Origin: Hesseltinella vesiculosa
Taxonomy: Eukaryota > Mucoromycota > Mucoromycetes > Mucorales > Cunninghamellaceae
DNA length: 64,000 nt
Assembly (NCBI GenBank): GCA_002104935.1
Contig: MCGT01000005.1
Location: forward strand, 744,001-808,000
Direction of reading: 5' to 3'
Shown: positions 23,491-33,693 of the stretch, in pieces
Numbering within the stretch: the first letter of the stretch is position 1
Layout of the letters: each line of letters begins with the position of its first letter
The notes under the pieces: generated by a model
Databases searched by the model: none
What the model saw: only the letters and a program-made list of their open reading frames with translations
What the model was told of the DNA's origin: nothing
Made by a program: the position numbers and the translations under genes

Positions 23491-24917
23491 ATGTCTAACC
23501 CAGCTTATGTGGATCTCCTCTATGACACAAGCCAGCCACTGAATGCAAAGGTACGTCGAGGAACATGTTAAAAAATAGTGAGGTAGTCGCAGTAACGCAG
23601 CTTCATTTTTTAAGACCGAGGATAAGTCGATGGTATGCAGTTGGTCCCCTATGATAACAATTGCCCAACCTGTGATTCCTTCGCAATGGAAGCCAGCGCC
23701 TAAGGGCCGTTTAAGCGCACCACCGGCGCCATCCTCCATACGTTCTCATCTCTACTCACCCGCCACGCCCATTGTTTTGTCCCAAACTGATCTATTTATG
23801 AACAACCACAACGCCCAGCCTGCCTTCTCCACCTGTTCCAGTGATCCCATCTCTCCGCCAACGCCGTCCACAGCTACCACGGCCGAATTCCAGTCGCTGC
23901 CACCTCCACCTCCTCCTGTCACTTTTCCTATCCATGCTTCTTCTCTATGGCCCTTTCTAGCTTCCTCATCGATCCCTTCACCACCGCTTCCATCGAGTCA
24001 AGCACTCCGACCTTCACCTTCGGAGCTCATGCGGCGCCATACCGTGAGCACGTCCCCATTTACAACCGTGCATTCTCAGTCTTACCACCCATCTCTGATC
24101 CATCACCAAATTGGTAAGTCGCTGGAAAAAAATATGTTTGCCAATTTAATCAATGGCCTCGGGGTTCTCACCGTTCGTGACAAAGAGGGAAAGGGGGAAA
24201 ACATCGGCATAATCGAAGACTGGTCGGGGAATCTTGAGCCACGTTTTTTAAATAAAAATTTCATAACAGCGAAATTATTATTAGATTGCGCCCAAGGAAC
24301 TGAGCCAAAATAAATTAACCTTTTTTTTTTTTTTCCTTAGATGGCTGCGTAGAAGATGGTTTATCTGAGGATGAAGAGGATGGACAAAAAGAAGTGACCT
24401 GCCTATGGAAGAAATGCACCCTGACGTGCCCCAATTTGAAAGAATTGATCCGCCATGTGCGAGACACCCACATTGGTAGTGGCAAGGTATTTTTTTTTTT
24501 TTTTTTTTAGCGAAATTGAACCCAGTCATCTGGTAGGGCCTATATTACTGCGAATGGGAAAATTGCACCCGGGATCGTAAACCATTTTCCAAACGACACA
24601 AGATGCACAATCATTTCAGGTGAGCCCTGTTTTAAAAAAAAACGGGCGGAATTCCTTTGCTCATATTTTTTCAAAGAACGCACACTGGGGAAAAGCCATT
24701 TTTGTGTGACTATCCAGATTGTCAAAAGCGATTTTCTCGGCTAGATTCACTTGCCACCCACAGTAAGATCCATTCCAATGTCCGGCCGTATGCGTGTCCC
24801 GTTCCTCAGTGTACGAAAGCCTATTTCCATGCTCGATCTCTAAGAAAACACCAGCGCACCCACGATCAAAATGCTTCACCTTTCCAACACCCTACCGAAC
24901 TGCAAGTCTGGCCATAG
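23491..24917 (+). CDS. C2H2 zinc-finger transcription factor, GLI/ZIC/Zap1-like
   Basis: Probable sequence-specific DNA-binding regulator. About five exons: the first encodes [20 protein letters not shown], the second a long Pro/Ser-rich region, then an acidic stretch ([14 protein letters not shown]) and the fingers. Four fingers: CLWKKC...HVRDTH, CEWENC...HNHFRTH, CDYPDC...HSKIH, CPVPQC...HQRTH. Fingers 1 and 2 both have Trp between the cysteines, the tandem CWCH2 arrangement of GLI, ZIC and Zap1 proteins. [11 protein letters not shown] is created by splicing across 24619 to about 24676 (CATTTCAG/AACGCACACT). It ends TELQVWP. The exact regulator (zinc response, pH response or other) cannot be decided. 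Confidence 0.85.
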
Positions 24918-25410
24918 CCCCTTTCTTTCTCACGATTTTTTTCTCTCGCATTTTCTGCCATCAGCACAAATCCCCCTTTTGTAAAATTACCCAACCGCAA
25001 CTCGTTTTTTTATGCATTTTTTCATTTTGGCTAAAAAAAAATAAAACCCATCGTTCAAGTGAAACTGACGAAGCTTTCCATAAATGGTGTTCACCAAACG
25101 TCAGGCCAACTCATTTGACGTCATCAAACTCCGCATCAAAACCATCGTGGGCCAATCATATACGAGGAAAAACGTAATGACATTGGCAAATCACCTTTTC
25201 ACCCTCTCAAATCGACCAACATCGTCAAGCCCCTTTGCAACGTGAATGATGAAGTTACCCAAAAAAGGGTCTGGTGTTTTTTTTCCAGCCTGTCATTTTC
25301 ACCGGAGAATCCTCTCCTTCCAGGATATAAAAATGCGATGATTTTTTCTTTTTCTTTTTTTTTTTTTCCTCAAGCTTTTTTCTACTCTACTTTGATATCT
25401 ATTATACAAC
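24918..25410. promoter_or_regulatory. Intergenic with CRE palindrome upstream of MGST3-like gene
   Basis: 493 bp. TGACGTCA at 25116-25123 lies 288 bp upstream of the MAPEG start, a plausible bZIP (CRE/ATF) site for a stress-type gene. A CT/T-rich leader and tataaaaat (about 25325) occur nearer the start. Site function is inferred. Confidence 0.45.
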
Positions 25411-26174
25411 ATGCCTATTGTCATCCCTAACGAATATGCCTACGTATGACCTTTCGTATATTCTATGTATCAGGCCAGCATCTCAACTCACTTTTTGTGT
25501 CTCTTTCCCTTGTGCCGTAGGTCATGGGCGTGTCTGTCGCCAGCGTATTACAACTGATTTGGTTGTCGATCTCCGTTGGCAAGGCGAGAAGTCAAGCTGG
25601 CGTCCCCTACCCTTACAGTAAGTTACAAGCTACGGAAGCCATTGCGCTGGTTGCCATGGCAACGGCTGATGAATGATGCCGGGGACTCATTTATTGTCAA
25701 TCGTTACAGTGTATGCCGAAAAGAGCGAAGCTGAAAAGGATCCCAAGAAGAACAAGTTCAACTGCGCTCAACGTGCCCACCAAAACAGCTTGGGTAAGCA
25801 TGACGAAGATCAAAAATCAGCCAGGCTGACCGGATCAGAGCAGTTGCCATGATCTGATCAAAACAGCGCTGGTCACACCTTGAATAGCCAATGGATTGAA
25901 AACAAAGTTGACAAAACGTTGACACAACCTTTTTTTTTTTTCGACTCACTTAGAAATGTTCCCTGTCTTCACCACTCTCCTGTTGGTCGGTGGTATTAGT
26001 CATCCTGAACTTGCTGCTGCCAGCGGTGCCTTGTTCTTGACTGGTCGTACCGTTTATGCTATGGGCTATAAGACTGGCGACCCCAAGAAGCGCACTCGTG
26101 GTGCCTTTGGTATGGTCGGCTTGCTGGCCTTGCTTTTTGCCTCTGGCTCCACTCTTTACAAGCTCCTCGCCTAA
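25411..26174 (+). CDS. MAPEG-family protein, microsomal glutathione S-transferase 3-like
   Basis: Small four-helix ER membrane protein conjugating or peroxidising lipids with glutathione. Four exons; junctions are clean (VPYPY/MYAEKSEAEKDP across 25619 to about 25709, and HQNSL/EMFPVF). Motifs match human MGST3 in order: IPNEYAY, VSVGKARSQAGVPYPYMY, FNCAQRAHQNSLE, VGGISHPELA, GRTVYAMGYKTGDPKKR. The RAHQNxLE block is the family's active-site signature. It ends STLYKLLA. With the ABCC pump about 17 kb away the two would suit glutathione-conjugate detoxification, but no linkage is implied. Confidence 0.93.
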
Positions 26175-26697
26175 AATACCATTTTCCTCTCTCATTGTCA
26201 TGTACACATAATATAAAGATCGCCTCTTTTTTCTCTATTTTTTTCCCGCGCCTTCCATTCTCCTTTTTTTTTTTTATTTTCTTTGGAGCAAGTGTTACAA
26301 ATTGGCCGTGCAACCCTCTTGGCGTAGATTCCTGGTATCAGGTGAGGTCGTGTCATGGTCACTAAATTGCGCCTGGTTTGTCGGGTTTAGGTTCGGCGTT
26401 AATTGATTGTCAACCCAGATGTTGCCAGATGGGGGTGGAATAAATAAAGAGGGGGCATGCATGCCAAAAGGAAGCCATCCCTTCAATTAATTGACCCTGC
26501 CTATCGCTGTAGTAGGATGCTCAAGCCCGCAAGGTTCACTGTTTTTTGTTCGTGACTCCGACTAATTTGCCTCCTACCATTCATAGTCTACCTTGCTGTA
26601 CGACGCTACCCCTGAGAAACCTCGCTTTTTTTAATATAAAAAGGAGGCCAGAAACCGGGAATAAGCAACGTTCCTCTCTTCTTTACACACTAAAAAA
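26175..26697. other. Intergenic, MAPEG 3' end to phosphoesterase start
   Basis: 523 bp; AATATAAAG near 26208 after the MAPEG stop; a possible TATA-like aatataaaaagg at about 26633 sits 65 bp before the next ATG. No gene seen. Confidence 0.45.
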
Positions 26698-27629
26698 ATG
26701 AAATTCCTAGCTGTTGTTTTCTATTTTTTCTTGATTGTCTTCCAAGTGAGCCAAGCTGCAAATACCACACAGCACCATGGGGGTTTCGTTCCTGGCAAGT
26801 ATTTTGATCGTGTTGTAATTTTCGTTTTTGAAAACAAGTATTACTCCTCGGTGATCAAAAACAGACATTTTGCAAGCTTGCCCAAAAAATACAGTGGGAA
26901 ACTCCTGACCAACTACATCGCTACCACCCACCCATCGCAGCCCAACTATGTAAAAAAAAAAAAAAAAAAAAAAACGGCCGCCGCTTACTTTGATTCTGAT
27001 ATTAGATCGCCTTGATCAGTGGCTCTACCAAAGGTACCAATGAAGATGACGAGTCAAACATTGATCGCCAAAGTGTCGTGGACCTCTTGGAGAAAAAACA
27101 CATTTCTTGGAAATCCTACCAAGAAAACTATCCTGGAGGCTGTAACAAGAACATGGATATTGGCACCTATGCTCGCAAACACAACCCTTTCATGTCATTT
27201 ACCAACATCAGCGGGAACAAGAAGCGATGTGCCAACATTGTCAATGCCAAGCAGTTGGATAGGGACATTGCTCACAACAAAGTGCCCCAGTATGTATTCT
27301 ACACGCCGAACCTGAACCACGATGCCCATGACAAAAGCACGGCCTATGCCGGCCATTGGTTCAGCAGATTCTTGGCCAAGCGCATCAGAAATCCTGCCTT
27401 CAACAAGAACACCCTGTTCATCGTCACGTTTGACGAAGATGATGGCGGCAATGACTCCAAGAATCATGTCTACACCGCCTTGCTTGGTCCTAACCTCAAC
27501 AAGAAACTTTCCTCTGCCAAGGACGCTGGCCACTACAATCATTATTCTGTTCTGCGCACTGTCGAGGACAATTGGGACTTGGGCACCTTGCAGACAAACG
27601 ACGAGACCGCCAATGCGTTCAAGCTGTAG
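26698..27629 (+). CDS. Secreted phosphoesterase (acid phosphatase / PLC-like family)
   Basis: Extracellular phosphomonoesterase of the phosphoesterase superfamily that includes fungal acid phosphatases. Two exons; the intron starts at 26951 with GT followed by an A-tract of about 22 and ends at 27006. Signal peptide: MKFLAVVFYFFLIVFQVSQA, cleavage expected near residue 20. Family motifs: VVIFVFENKYY, THPSQPNY/IALISGS, TDNxxxE equivalents in DEDDGGNDSKNHVY, and HYNHYSVLRTVEDNWDLG. The C-terminus is short, with no GPI signal. Bacterial-type phospholipase C shares the fold, so the substrate is inferred. Confidence 0.88.
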
Positions 27630-28631
27630 TCTCATTTTTTGATCTTTTTGCCGTCTCTTTACTTGGCAGTAGACCTGCCGATTTTATTTTCTCTTGAGTG
27701 AGGAGCCTTACAGGATAATCTCTGTTGTAGTTTACAAATGAATAAAACCAAAGTTTAGGCATTTGAATAAAAGTTTTGCGGATGTAACATTAAAAAAGTT
27801 TGCTTTCTCGAGAGCGGCTGTCAAGCTGTTTCCCATCGTTCTCTTCCGCAGCCGGAGTGTGAAACATCACGTTGCTTATCGGGCTGCATGGGAAGCGTCG
27901 CTTGGCCGATTCTTCCTTGCCCTTTTCTCCGCTTTCTTGATGTCCCTGTCCTTCGCGTTTATGTATGGACTGGTACATTTAGAAAGCGACAATTGGGCCG
28001 ATTTCTTTTTCTATGCATATCATAGACATTGTCAATAGGAGCAAAGGCACAGTGCTGCTGTTTTGAGGGGTAGGGGGGGGAGTGAAAGGCCCTTTTTTCT
28101 ATCTCGTTCCTATTTCACCTCTCTTGCTTCCTGGCCATCGCCTCCCTACCATCAGCCCCTGCTGTCACAGCCCCGCTACAGCCCCACTTCTGTCCTTCCC
28201 CGTCAAAATATCGGCCCAAAAGGGACCCCCCTTGCTGATCGGGAAAAAAAATCACCAAAAACCCCAATCTCTTCCAATGGACGTCCAGACGTAGCATAAA
28301 GTAGAAATGATGATGGTTGGAGTGACAGACCCCTCAGCAATAAAGTGCTTTCCCAGAACATTCACTTAATGAGTGTTTAAGCGAATGGAACTTTCAAGTG
28401 GCGTTTCGTTTGGTCATGGCTTTTTTTGCACGTCTGTTTAAAGCGACTACGTCACAAAGGCGGCATCTATCACACAGGCTGCGAGTTCTGTCACAAAGGC
28501 GTAGACCAAGGTTAGGAAAGAGCAAATTTTTTTATTGCATTATTATGCTACAGAGAAGTCTATACAGGTGGAGATGATGTCAAGGGTATGGGATAGTAGG
28601 GCGAGTGGTTGTGCCTATGGTTGAAAGATGA
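27630..28631. other. 1-kb convergent intergenic region
   Basis: Holds the 3' ends of two converging genes. A frame with a hydrophobic segment (27.76-28.04 kb) lacks an ATG. A 12-bp direct repeat GTCACAAAGGCG occurs at 28452 and 28491. No gene is supported. Confidence 0.45.
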
Positions 28632-30383
28632 TTAGACGGCACCAACCGCCATGCCTAGCAACGAGCGTCTTTGATCTTGCCAGCCGGTGGCTAGGGCTGA
28701 GCATCCGTGGGGCCAGCGAGCAAGGTGGCCATAGAGAGATTCGATTTCTTGCATGAAGCCGTCAAAGTAGTTCCAGCGAAGGGCGTCCTTTTGTGCTTCG
28801 GGGAAACCTTGTCCGGGCCACACCAACTTGGGATGATCCTTGTGCACAATAAACTCGTGGCGCATGACAAGGAACTGGAACCGTTCGGCATTCAGATGGA
28901 GGGCATGCGACTGCTTGTCACCACCTTGGTCCTTAAAGCGGACGTCGTATAACGGCGCATGGCGAGGCACAACGTAGTAGGGCTCCCACTGCGATTCGTA
29001 ACACACTTCAAACGTTGACGGCAAGCTACGGTCGGAGAGGATGTTGGCCCAAGTCAATGCCATTTCCTTGCCGAGGGTAGGTCCATGGCCAGCGCCAGGG
29101 TCGGTGATGTAAGCTCGCTCTTGCTGCACCCAGAGCTTCAAGTCGGACATTGTCGCTGGCAAGCCTTCGTTCTCTTCCTTCACAGCAAAGCAAGGCACCA
29201 CGTGGGCTATTCGCGGCAAGGACGCTGAGGATGTCAAAGGCAAGGCTTGGATCGAGTCCCAAAGGGTTGGCGAGGGTGTGAAGTCAGCATCCATGACAAA
29301 CACAAAGGGGGTAGTGGAAGCGAGCACAGCAAGGTTGCGAAGGTGGTTGATGGGGTATTGCCGTCGATCCTTGGTTTCTTGGTAGTTGGGCTTTACAAGA
29401 GTCACTGTGACTCGGCTGTAGAGGTCCATATGACGAGGGTCGTCCAAGTAATCAAGAAGTGAATCAATGTCGGTTGGCTCTGTCAAATATCTACGGTACA
29501 AGAAAATAGCACATCAATGCCGGCCTGGCTCACTGCATGCATTACATTGTGACGGAGATTGGTCCAGACCAGGTTTCCACCACGTTGGCAAACACAGACA
29601 ATCGGTTGACAGTGAACTGAGACACAAGTGAGACTCTCTCGTCGTCCAAGCTTTCGTTGATCCATGTCAGGACAAGTTCTTCATCCATTTGCTGATCTAG
29701 GGAAACAGAGGCAGTACAAATAAACATGAGTCAGGGTCATGGGTTTGTGGAGTCTACCATGGCTAATCAGTTCCTTGATCTGCAAGGCCATAGTTTTGGT
29801 GCCGCCTATGGAGCACAACTGTGAGTGTCTAATGGTCAGTCCAGGGATATTCTTTACTTTCTAGTCGGAGGGCAATGGCGTTTCTGCAATGGGAAGTGAG
29901 GCAGTTGGTTGTTTGGCCGGGGGGAAGGTTCATCCAATTGGCCTCGGAATTCATCCCCATGTTTTCATCTTGGACTTGCAGGGCAGCTCGACAGCCATAA
30001 TCGACGTGGACAGTCGCCATGTCTCGATAGACATGCTCCTGAGCCAAGTCCGACCATTCGTAAAGCGATTTTCCAAGCTGAGCTGTCCAAGTGACGCACT
30101 GTTGCAAGGGATTACAGACGGTGACGTTGCAATTGCCAGGGCGAAGATTGTAGTCTGGTTGATCATGCAGCGATCGGTAAGGCGATGGCGTATGCGAGGA
30201 AGGCGTACCTGGGGCTGAGTGGCTATGCCAGTACGCACCCAGCGATAAGATGGTCAAGATGCATAAAAAGAATAGGCGGCTGGTGGGTCGATGGCGGATG
30301 TTGGCAGTCCGTCGAAGAGGTTTATGATCCTTGCCCTTGTTGTAAATGTCCTTGTCATTAAAAGAGCGTCGAGTGTGGTCCAT
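28632..30383 (-). CDS. Glycosyltransferase, GT49/LARGE-like, type II membrane protein
   Basis: Probable Golgi glycosyltransferase. Minus strand, four exons from ATG 30381-30383. A basic cytosolic tail (MDHTRRSFNDKD) is followed by one membrane anchor (LFFLCILTILSLGAYW), as in type II Golgi enzymes. Catalytic region: QFTVNRLSVFANVVETWSGP, YPINHLRNLAVLAS, the DxD motif VMDADFTPSP, then VVPCFAVKE, YVVPRHAPLYDVRFKDQGGD, FLVMRHEFIVHKDHP. This order (NxLRNxA, DxDF, PxYDxRFxGYGxDK-like) is that of LARGE/B4GAT1 xylosyl- and glucuronyl-transferases. Splices used: LE/SGTKTMALQ, ISH/DQQMDEELV, SVT/IYLTEPTD. Acceptor sugar unknown. Confidence 0.82.
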
Positions 30384-30598
30384 CAAAGCCAAGATCACAG
30401 AAATCTGTACAATAAAAAAAAAAGGGAAGAAAAAAAAAAGGCAGACTGACGAGCGGATGTCACCCTTTTTCAATGATTTGTCTATTTTTTTTTTTCAGAG
30501 TAGTTTTTTATTCAAAAAAGATTATTTACATGTGATAGCAAAAAAAAAAAAATATGAGGGTAGACTTTTTCTAATACAAGCTGATGATGGGATGCGCC

Positions 30599-31906
30599 TT
30601 AGTTCTTGCCAACGTTTTCAGGACGCAGTTGACGGACGGTTTTGCCAGCACGCCAGATTTCGGATTCACGGATTTCCTTGAGTTCTTCTTCAAGCTTTTC
30701 ACGGTAATCAGGTTGGGAGTTTCGGTCGAGGGAGCGAGCAGTTTCGGAGCCGTTGCGCACAGATTCGTAAAGTTGTTCGAACACGGGCTTGGAGGCGTCG
30801 TGGAAGGGACGCCACCAGTCCAGAGCACCACGTTGGGCAGTGGTGGAGCAGTTGGAGTACATCCAGTCCATACCGCGTTCACCGATCAAGGGATACAGAG
30901 ATTGTGTGGCTTCTTCGACGGTTTCGTTGAAGGCTTCGGAGGGAGAGTGACCGTTGGCACGGAGGACTTCGTATTGAGCTTGGAAAAGACCTTGGATAGC
31001 ACCCATCAACACACCACGTTCACCGAACAAGTCAGAGTACACTTCCTTTTCGAATGTGGTTTCGTACAAGTAGCCGGTACCGACACCCACACCGAGAGCA
31101 ATGGTGCGTTCCTTGGCCTTGCCGGAGGCATCTTGCCACACAGCAAAGGAGCCGTTGATACCACGGCCTTCTTGGAACAAGCGACGCACAGTGAAGCCAG
31201 AGCCCTTGGGAGCAACGAGGATCACATCAATGTCTATCAGAAAATAAAAAAGTCAGCGACTTGAATGTCCCCTGTATGTTTCCATCCGGGGGGGGGGGTT
31301 TACCTTTGGGAGGGATGATTTCAGTTTGATCCTTGTAGACAATGGAGAAACCATGAGAGAAGTAAAGGGTCTTGCCAGGAGTCAAGAGAGGCTTCATTTG
31401 GGGCCAGATTTCTTTTTGATAGGCGTCAGACAACAAGTTCATGACGACGGTACCCTTGTCCACGGCATCCAGCACAGGGAACAAGTTCTTGCCAGGCACC
31501 CAGCCTTCTTCCACAGCTTGTTGGAAAGTCTTGCCTTCGCGTTGGCCAATGATGACATTGACACCGTTGTCACGCAAGTTCAAGGCTTGGCCGCGACCTT
31601 GAGGACCGTAGCCGAGCACAGCAATGGTATCATCCTTGAAGGTTTCCAACAACTTTTCCTTGGGCACGTCAGAGCGTTCGTACACAACTTCTTCAGTACC
31701 ACCAAAGTTCAAGGTCTTCATGCCACGGGCTTGGATAGCAGGAGCCTGTCAAGAAAGGTTTAGCTATGGCCATTATGTCATGTCATTCAACTTACGGCAG
31801 CCTTGATGGCCGATTGCTTGACAGCAGACATCATAGGGCGAGCCACCATAGGACGGGCAGCACGAGAAGCGGTACGGAGAGCAGTGGCAAAAGCACGAGA
31901 AGCCAT
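30599..31906 (-). CDS. ILV5: Ketol-acid reductoisomerase, mitochondrial, copy 2
   Basis: Second ILV5 gene on the opposite strand from copy 1. Three exons with introns at the same codons as copy 1 (after KAA, and in PPK-G/DIDV). Presequence MASRAFATALRTASRAARPM differs slightly. Rossmann motif GYGPQGRGQALNLRDNG is identical. In the last exon (about 210 residues) I find a single amino-acid difference from copy 1 (Gln for Lys in PVFEQLYESV), whereas synonymous codon changes are frequent. The middle exon has a handful of conservative changes (KLLETFKDD for KLLDTFKND). Intron 2 opens with GTAAACC followed by a C-tract (G12 on the plus strand, about 31288-31299). Four CCAAT pentamers lie upstream. 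Confidence 0.96.
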
Positions 31907-32414
31907 TGTTATATAAAGGAGGTATGTATAAAAAGAAAAGTGAAGAAGAAAAAAAATAATAAAGAAAAAAAAAATCAAGTCTATTTAAAAACGCCAGATA
32001 GATAAGGAGTCATCGTGGCGTTGATTGGCTCACAGACATCGACAGCGTTGCAGAGCGGGCCATGATCCCCAGATGATTTCTAGGCCAATCATCCAGGATA
32101 TGTCAACCTTATCGGGCAATGCTCACCTTGTATACACTCTTTTTAGAAGAGAATGATTGGATGACTCATTCTGCTTCCTGTCATCCTTTTAAAAAAATGC
32201 AAGCATGAAAGTGAACAACACGCATTGAAAAAGGAAAATTTTGGGATCACAGCTTGGATTGGCTGCTCTGTCATTGAACAAAAACTATGGAACCCTTCTA
32301 TTATTTTTGCAATTCTGCAAATCTTTTATAAAAGTAACATCGAGTAGGTTTTGAATTAAAAAAAAAAAAGCTAGTAGTTAAGGTAGAGTAGAGGGAAGCA
32401 TGGGTGATGTATGA
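31907..32414. promoter_or_regulatory. ILV5 copy 2 promoter with CCAAT cluster
   Basis: 508 bp. CCAAT pentamers on either strand at 32024-32028, 32085-32089, 32156-32160 and 32258-32262, and a TATA-like TTTTTATACA (minus strand) about 25 bp before the start codon. The far end holds the 3' flank of the SYLF gene. Confidence 0.5.
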
Positions 32415-33513
32415 TTAGTAGGGATCACGGCTTTCAGCGAATTGGATGGCTTCATACAACGGCTGGGCTTCAGGAGCAGGTTCGATTTCACCTTTCAGAA
32501 TCTGCACCGACTTGATAGGTCGGTTGTAAAAGCCTTGGTTGGATTTCGACAATTCGATCAATCCTAAGAGAAAGAATGAGGGGGAGGCGGGGTCTCGTGG
32601 CATATCTTACCTGTGCCTTCCAAACTAACACCAGCAAACAAGCCTTTGGATTTTGTGTAAGAGTACATAGGCACGACTTTGTTACTCTTGAAGTCAGCAG
32701 TAGCTTGAGCACTGCCGCCAGCACCGACGGGGCCGAGGGACACAGCCAGATTGCCACCCACTGTCACGTTGCCACCTTTACAAAATGCTTCGACGGCTTC
32801 ATCGCTATTCAAAACCAGCACAACGTCTGTGATATCAGCACCGACTTGGAAACCAAAACCAATACCGCCGGTCGCGATGGCCGACGGAGCTGACCAGCCT
32901 GTTCGATTGCAGAAAAGGAAGACTTTAGTTCATCCGCACCAAAGAGGGACGCCATGCCCAATGAGATTTCTTACGGCCATCAGGCAAACGAGCCACTACC
33001 ATGCCCGTGCCAACTTTGCCCGACCAGAGGAACCCGGCCTTGAGGACAGTGAAGATGGCAAGGCCTTTGCAGTTTTTGATCACATTGACAGGAATCACCG
33101 TGTCAAAGCCGTTTTCCACTTCTTCCTTGTCCACAAAGAGATGGAGGATACGGGCAGCCTTGGCAGACTCTTCGGCCAGCGTGCCAAGGATAGGAGTGTT
33201 GACATTGTTCTTTTCAGCAAACGTGTTGACGCTACGTCCAGCTAGAACATCATTAGTAGTGAGCTATCTCAGTGATTACTTGCATTCTCTCAAACAGCAA
33301 TGCCATCTTGCATCAGCGCGCTGCTTACCTTGGCTGGCTTGTTGGCCAAGCTTCGATGCTCCTTCGCCCATCTGCTGGCCTACTTGCTGACCAATGCGGC
33401 TGGCGCCTAGGTTTTAGAACAAAAAAAGGGGGTTAATTGGTTGCATCTTGCTACAATCAGATCGTCCTACTTTGAGCAGCCTTGGCAGCTTGTTCTTTGA
33501 ATTGATTAAACAT
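32415..33513 (-). CDS. SYLF-domain protein (Ysc84/Lsb3/SH3YL1 type), no SH3
   Basis: Lipid- and actin-associated protein of the SYLF (DUF500) family, used at endocytic sites. Minus strand from ATG 33511-33513 (MFNQFKEQAAKAAQ). About six exons: an amphipathic, Gly/Gln-rich N-terminus (GQQVGQQMGEGASKLGQQAS), then VNVIKNCKGLAIFTVLKAGF, SGKVGTGMVVARLPDG, GWSAPSAIATGGIGFGFQVG, DVVLVLNSDEAVEAF, LAVSLGPVGAGGSAQA, YSYTKSKGLFAGVSLEG and the tail. It ends at FAESRDPY without an SH3 domain, unlike yeast Lsb3/Ysc84. The start lies 180 bp from that of the divergent F-BAR/SH3 gene. Confidence 0.92.
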
Positions 33514-33693
33514 GATTCTGTTCTAGAAAAAAAAAAAAAAAAAAAAAAAAGCCGAAAAAAAAAGTCGGTGGACATGCGCCAGCACTAAAATTGGAGCCCG
33601 ACGGGTATTTTTAGGTTTTCTTTTTCAGGGCAGCTCTCTCTCTTTTTTTTTTTTTCTGTTCTCTTCTCGTTTTTCTTTTTGATCAATTGTCAC
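33514..33693. promoter_or_regulatory. Divergent promoter, SYLF / F-BAR-SH3
   Basis: 180 bp between opposed ATGs. Each side has a pyrimidine-rich leader: A25 then A9 (T-tracts for the SYLF gene) and T13 followed by TTCTTTTT for the F-BAR gene. Joint regulation is inferred from spacing and shared cell-cortex roles. Confidence 0.5.

Noticed and set aside
27763..28038. Hydrophobic open frame after the phosphoesterase gene
   Set aside because: No ATG start; the frame begins at a TTG in the 3' UTR.
30584..31264. 226-codon plus-strand frame
   Set aside because: Antisense shadow of ILV5 copy 2.
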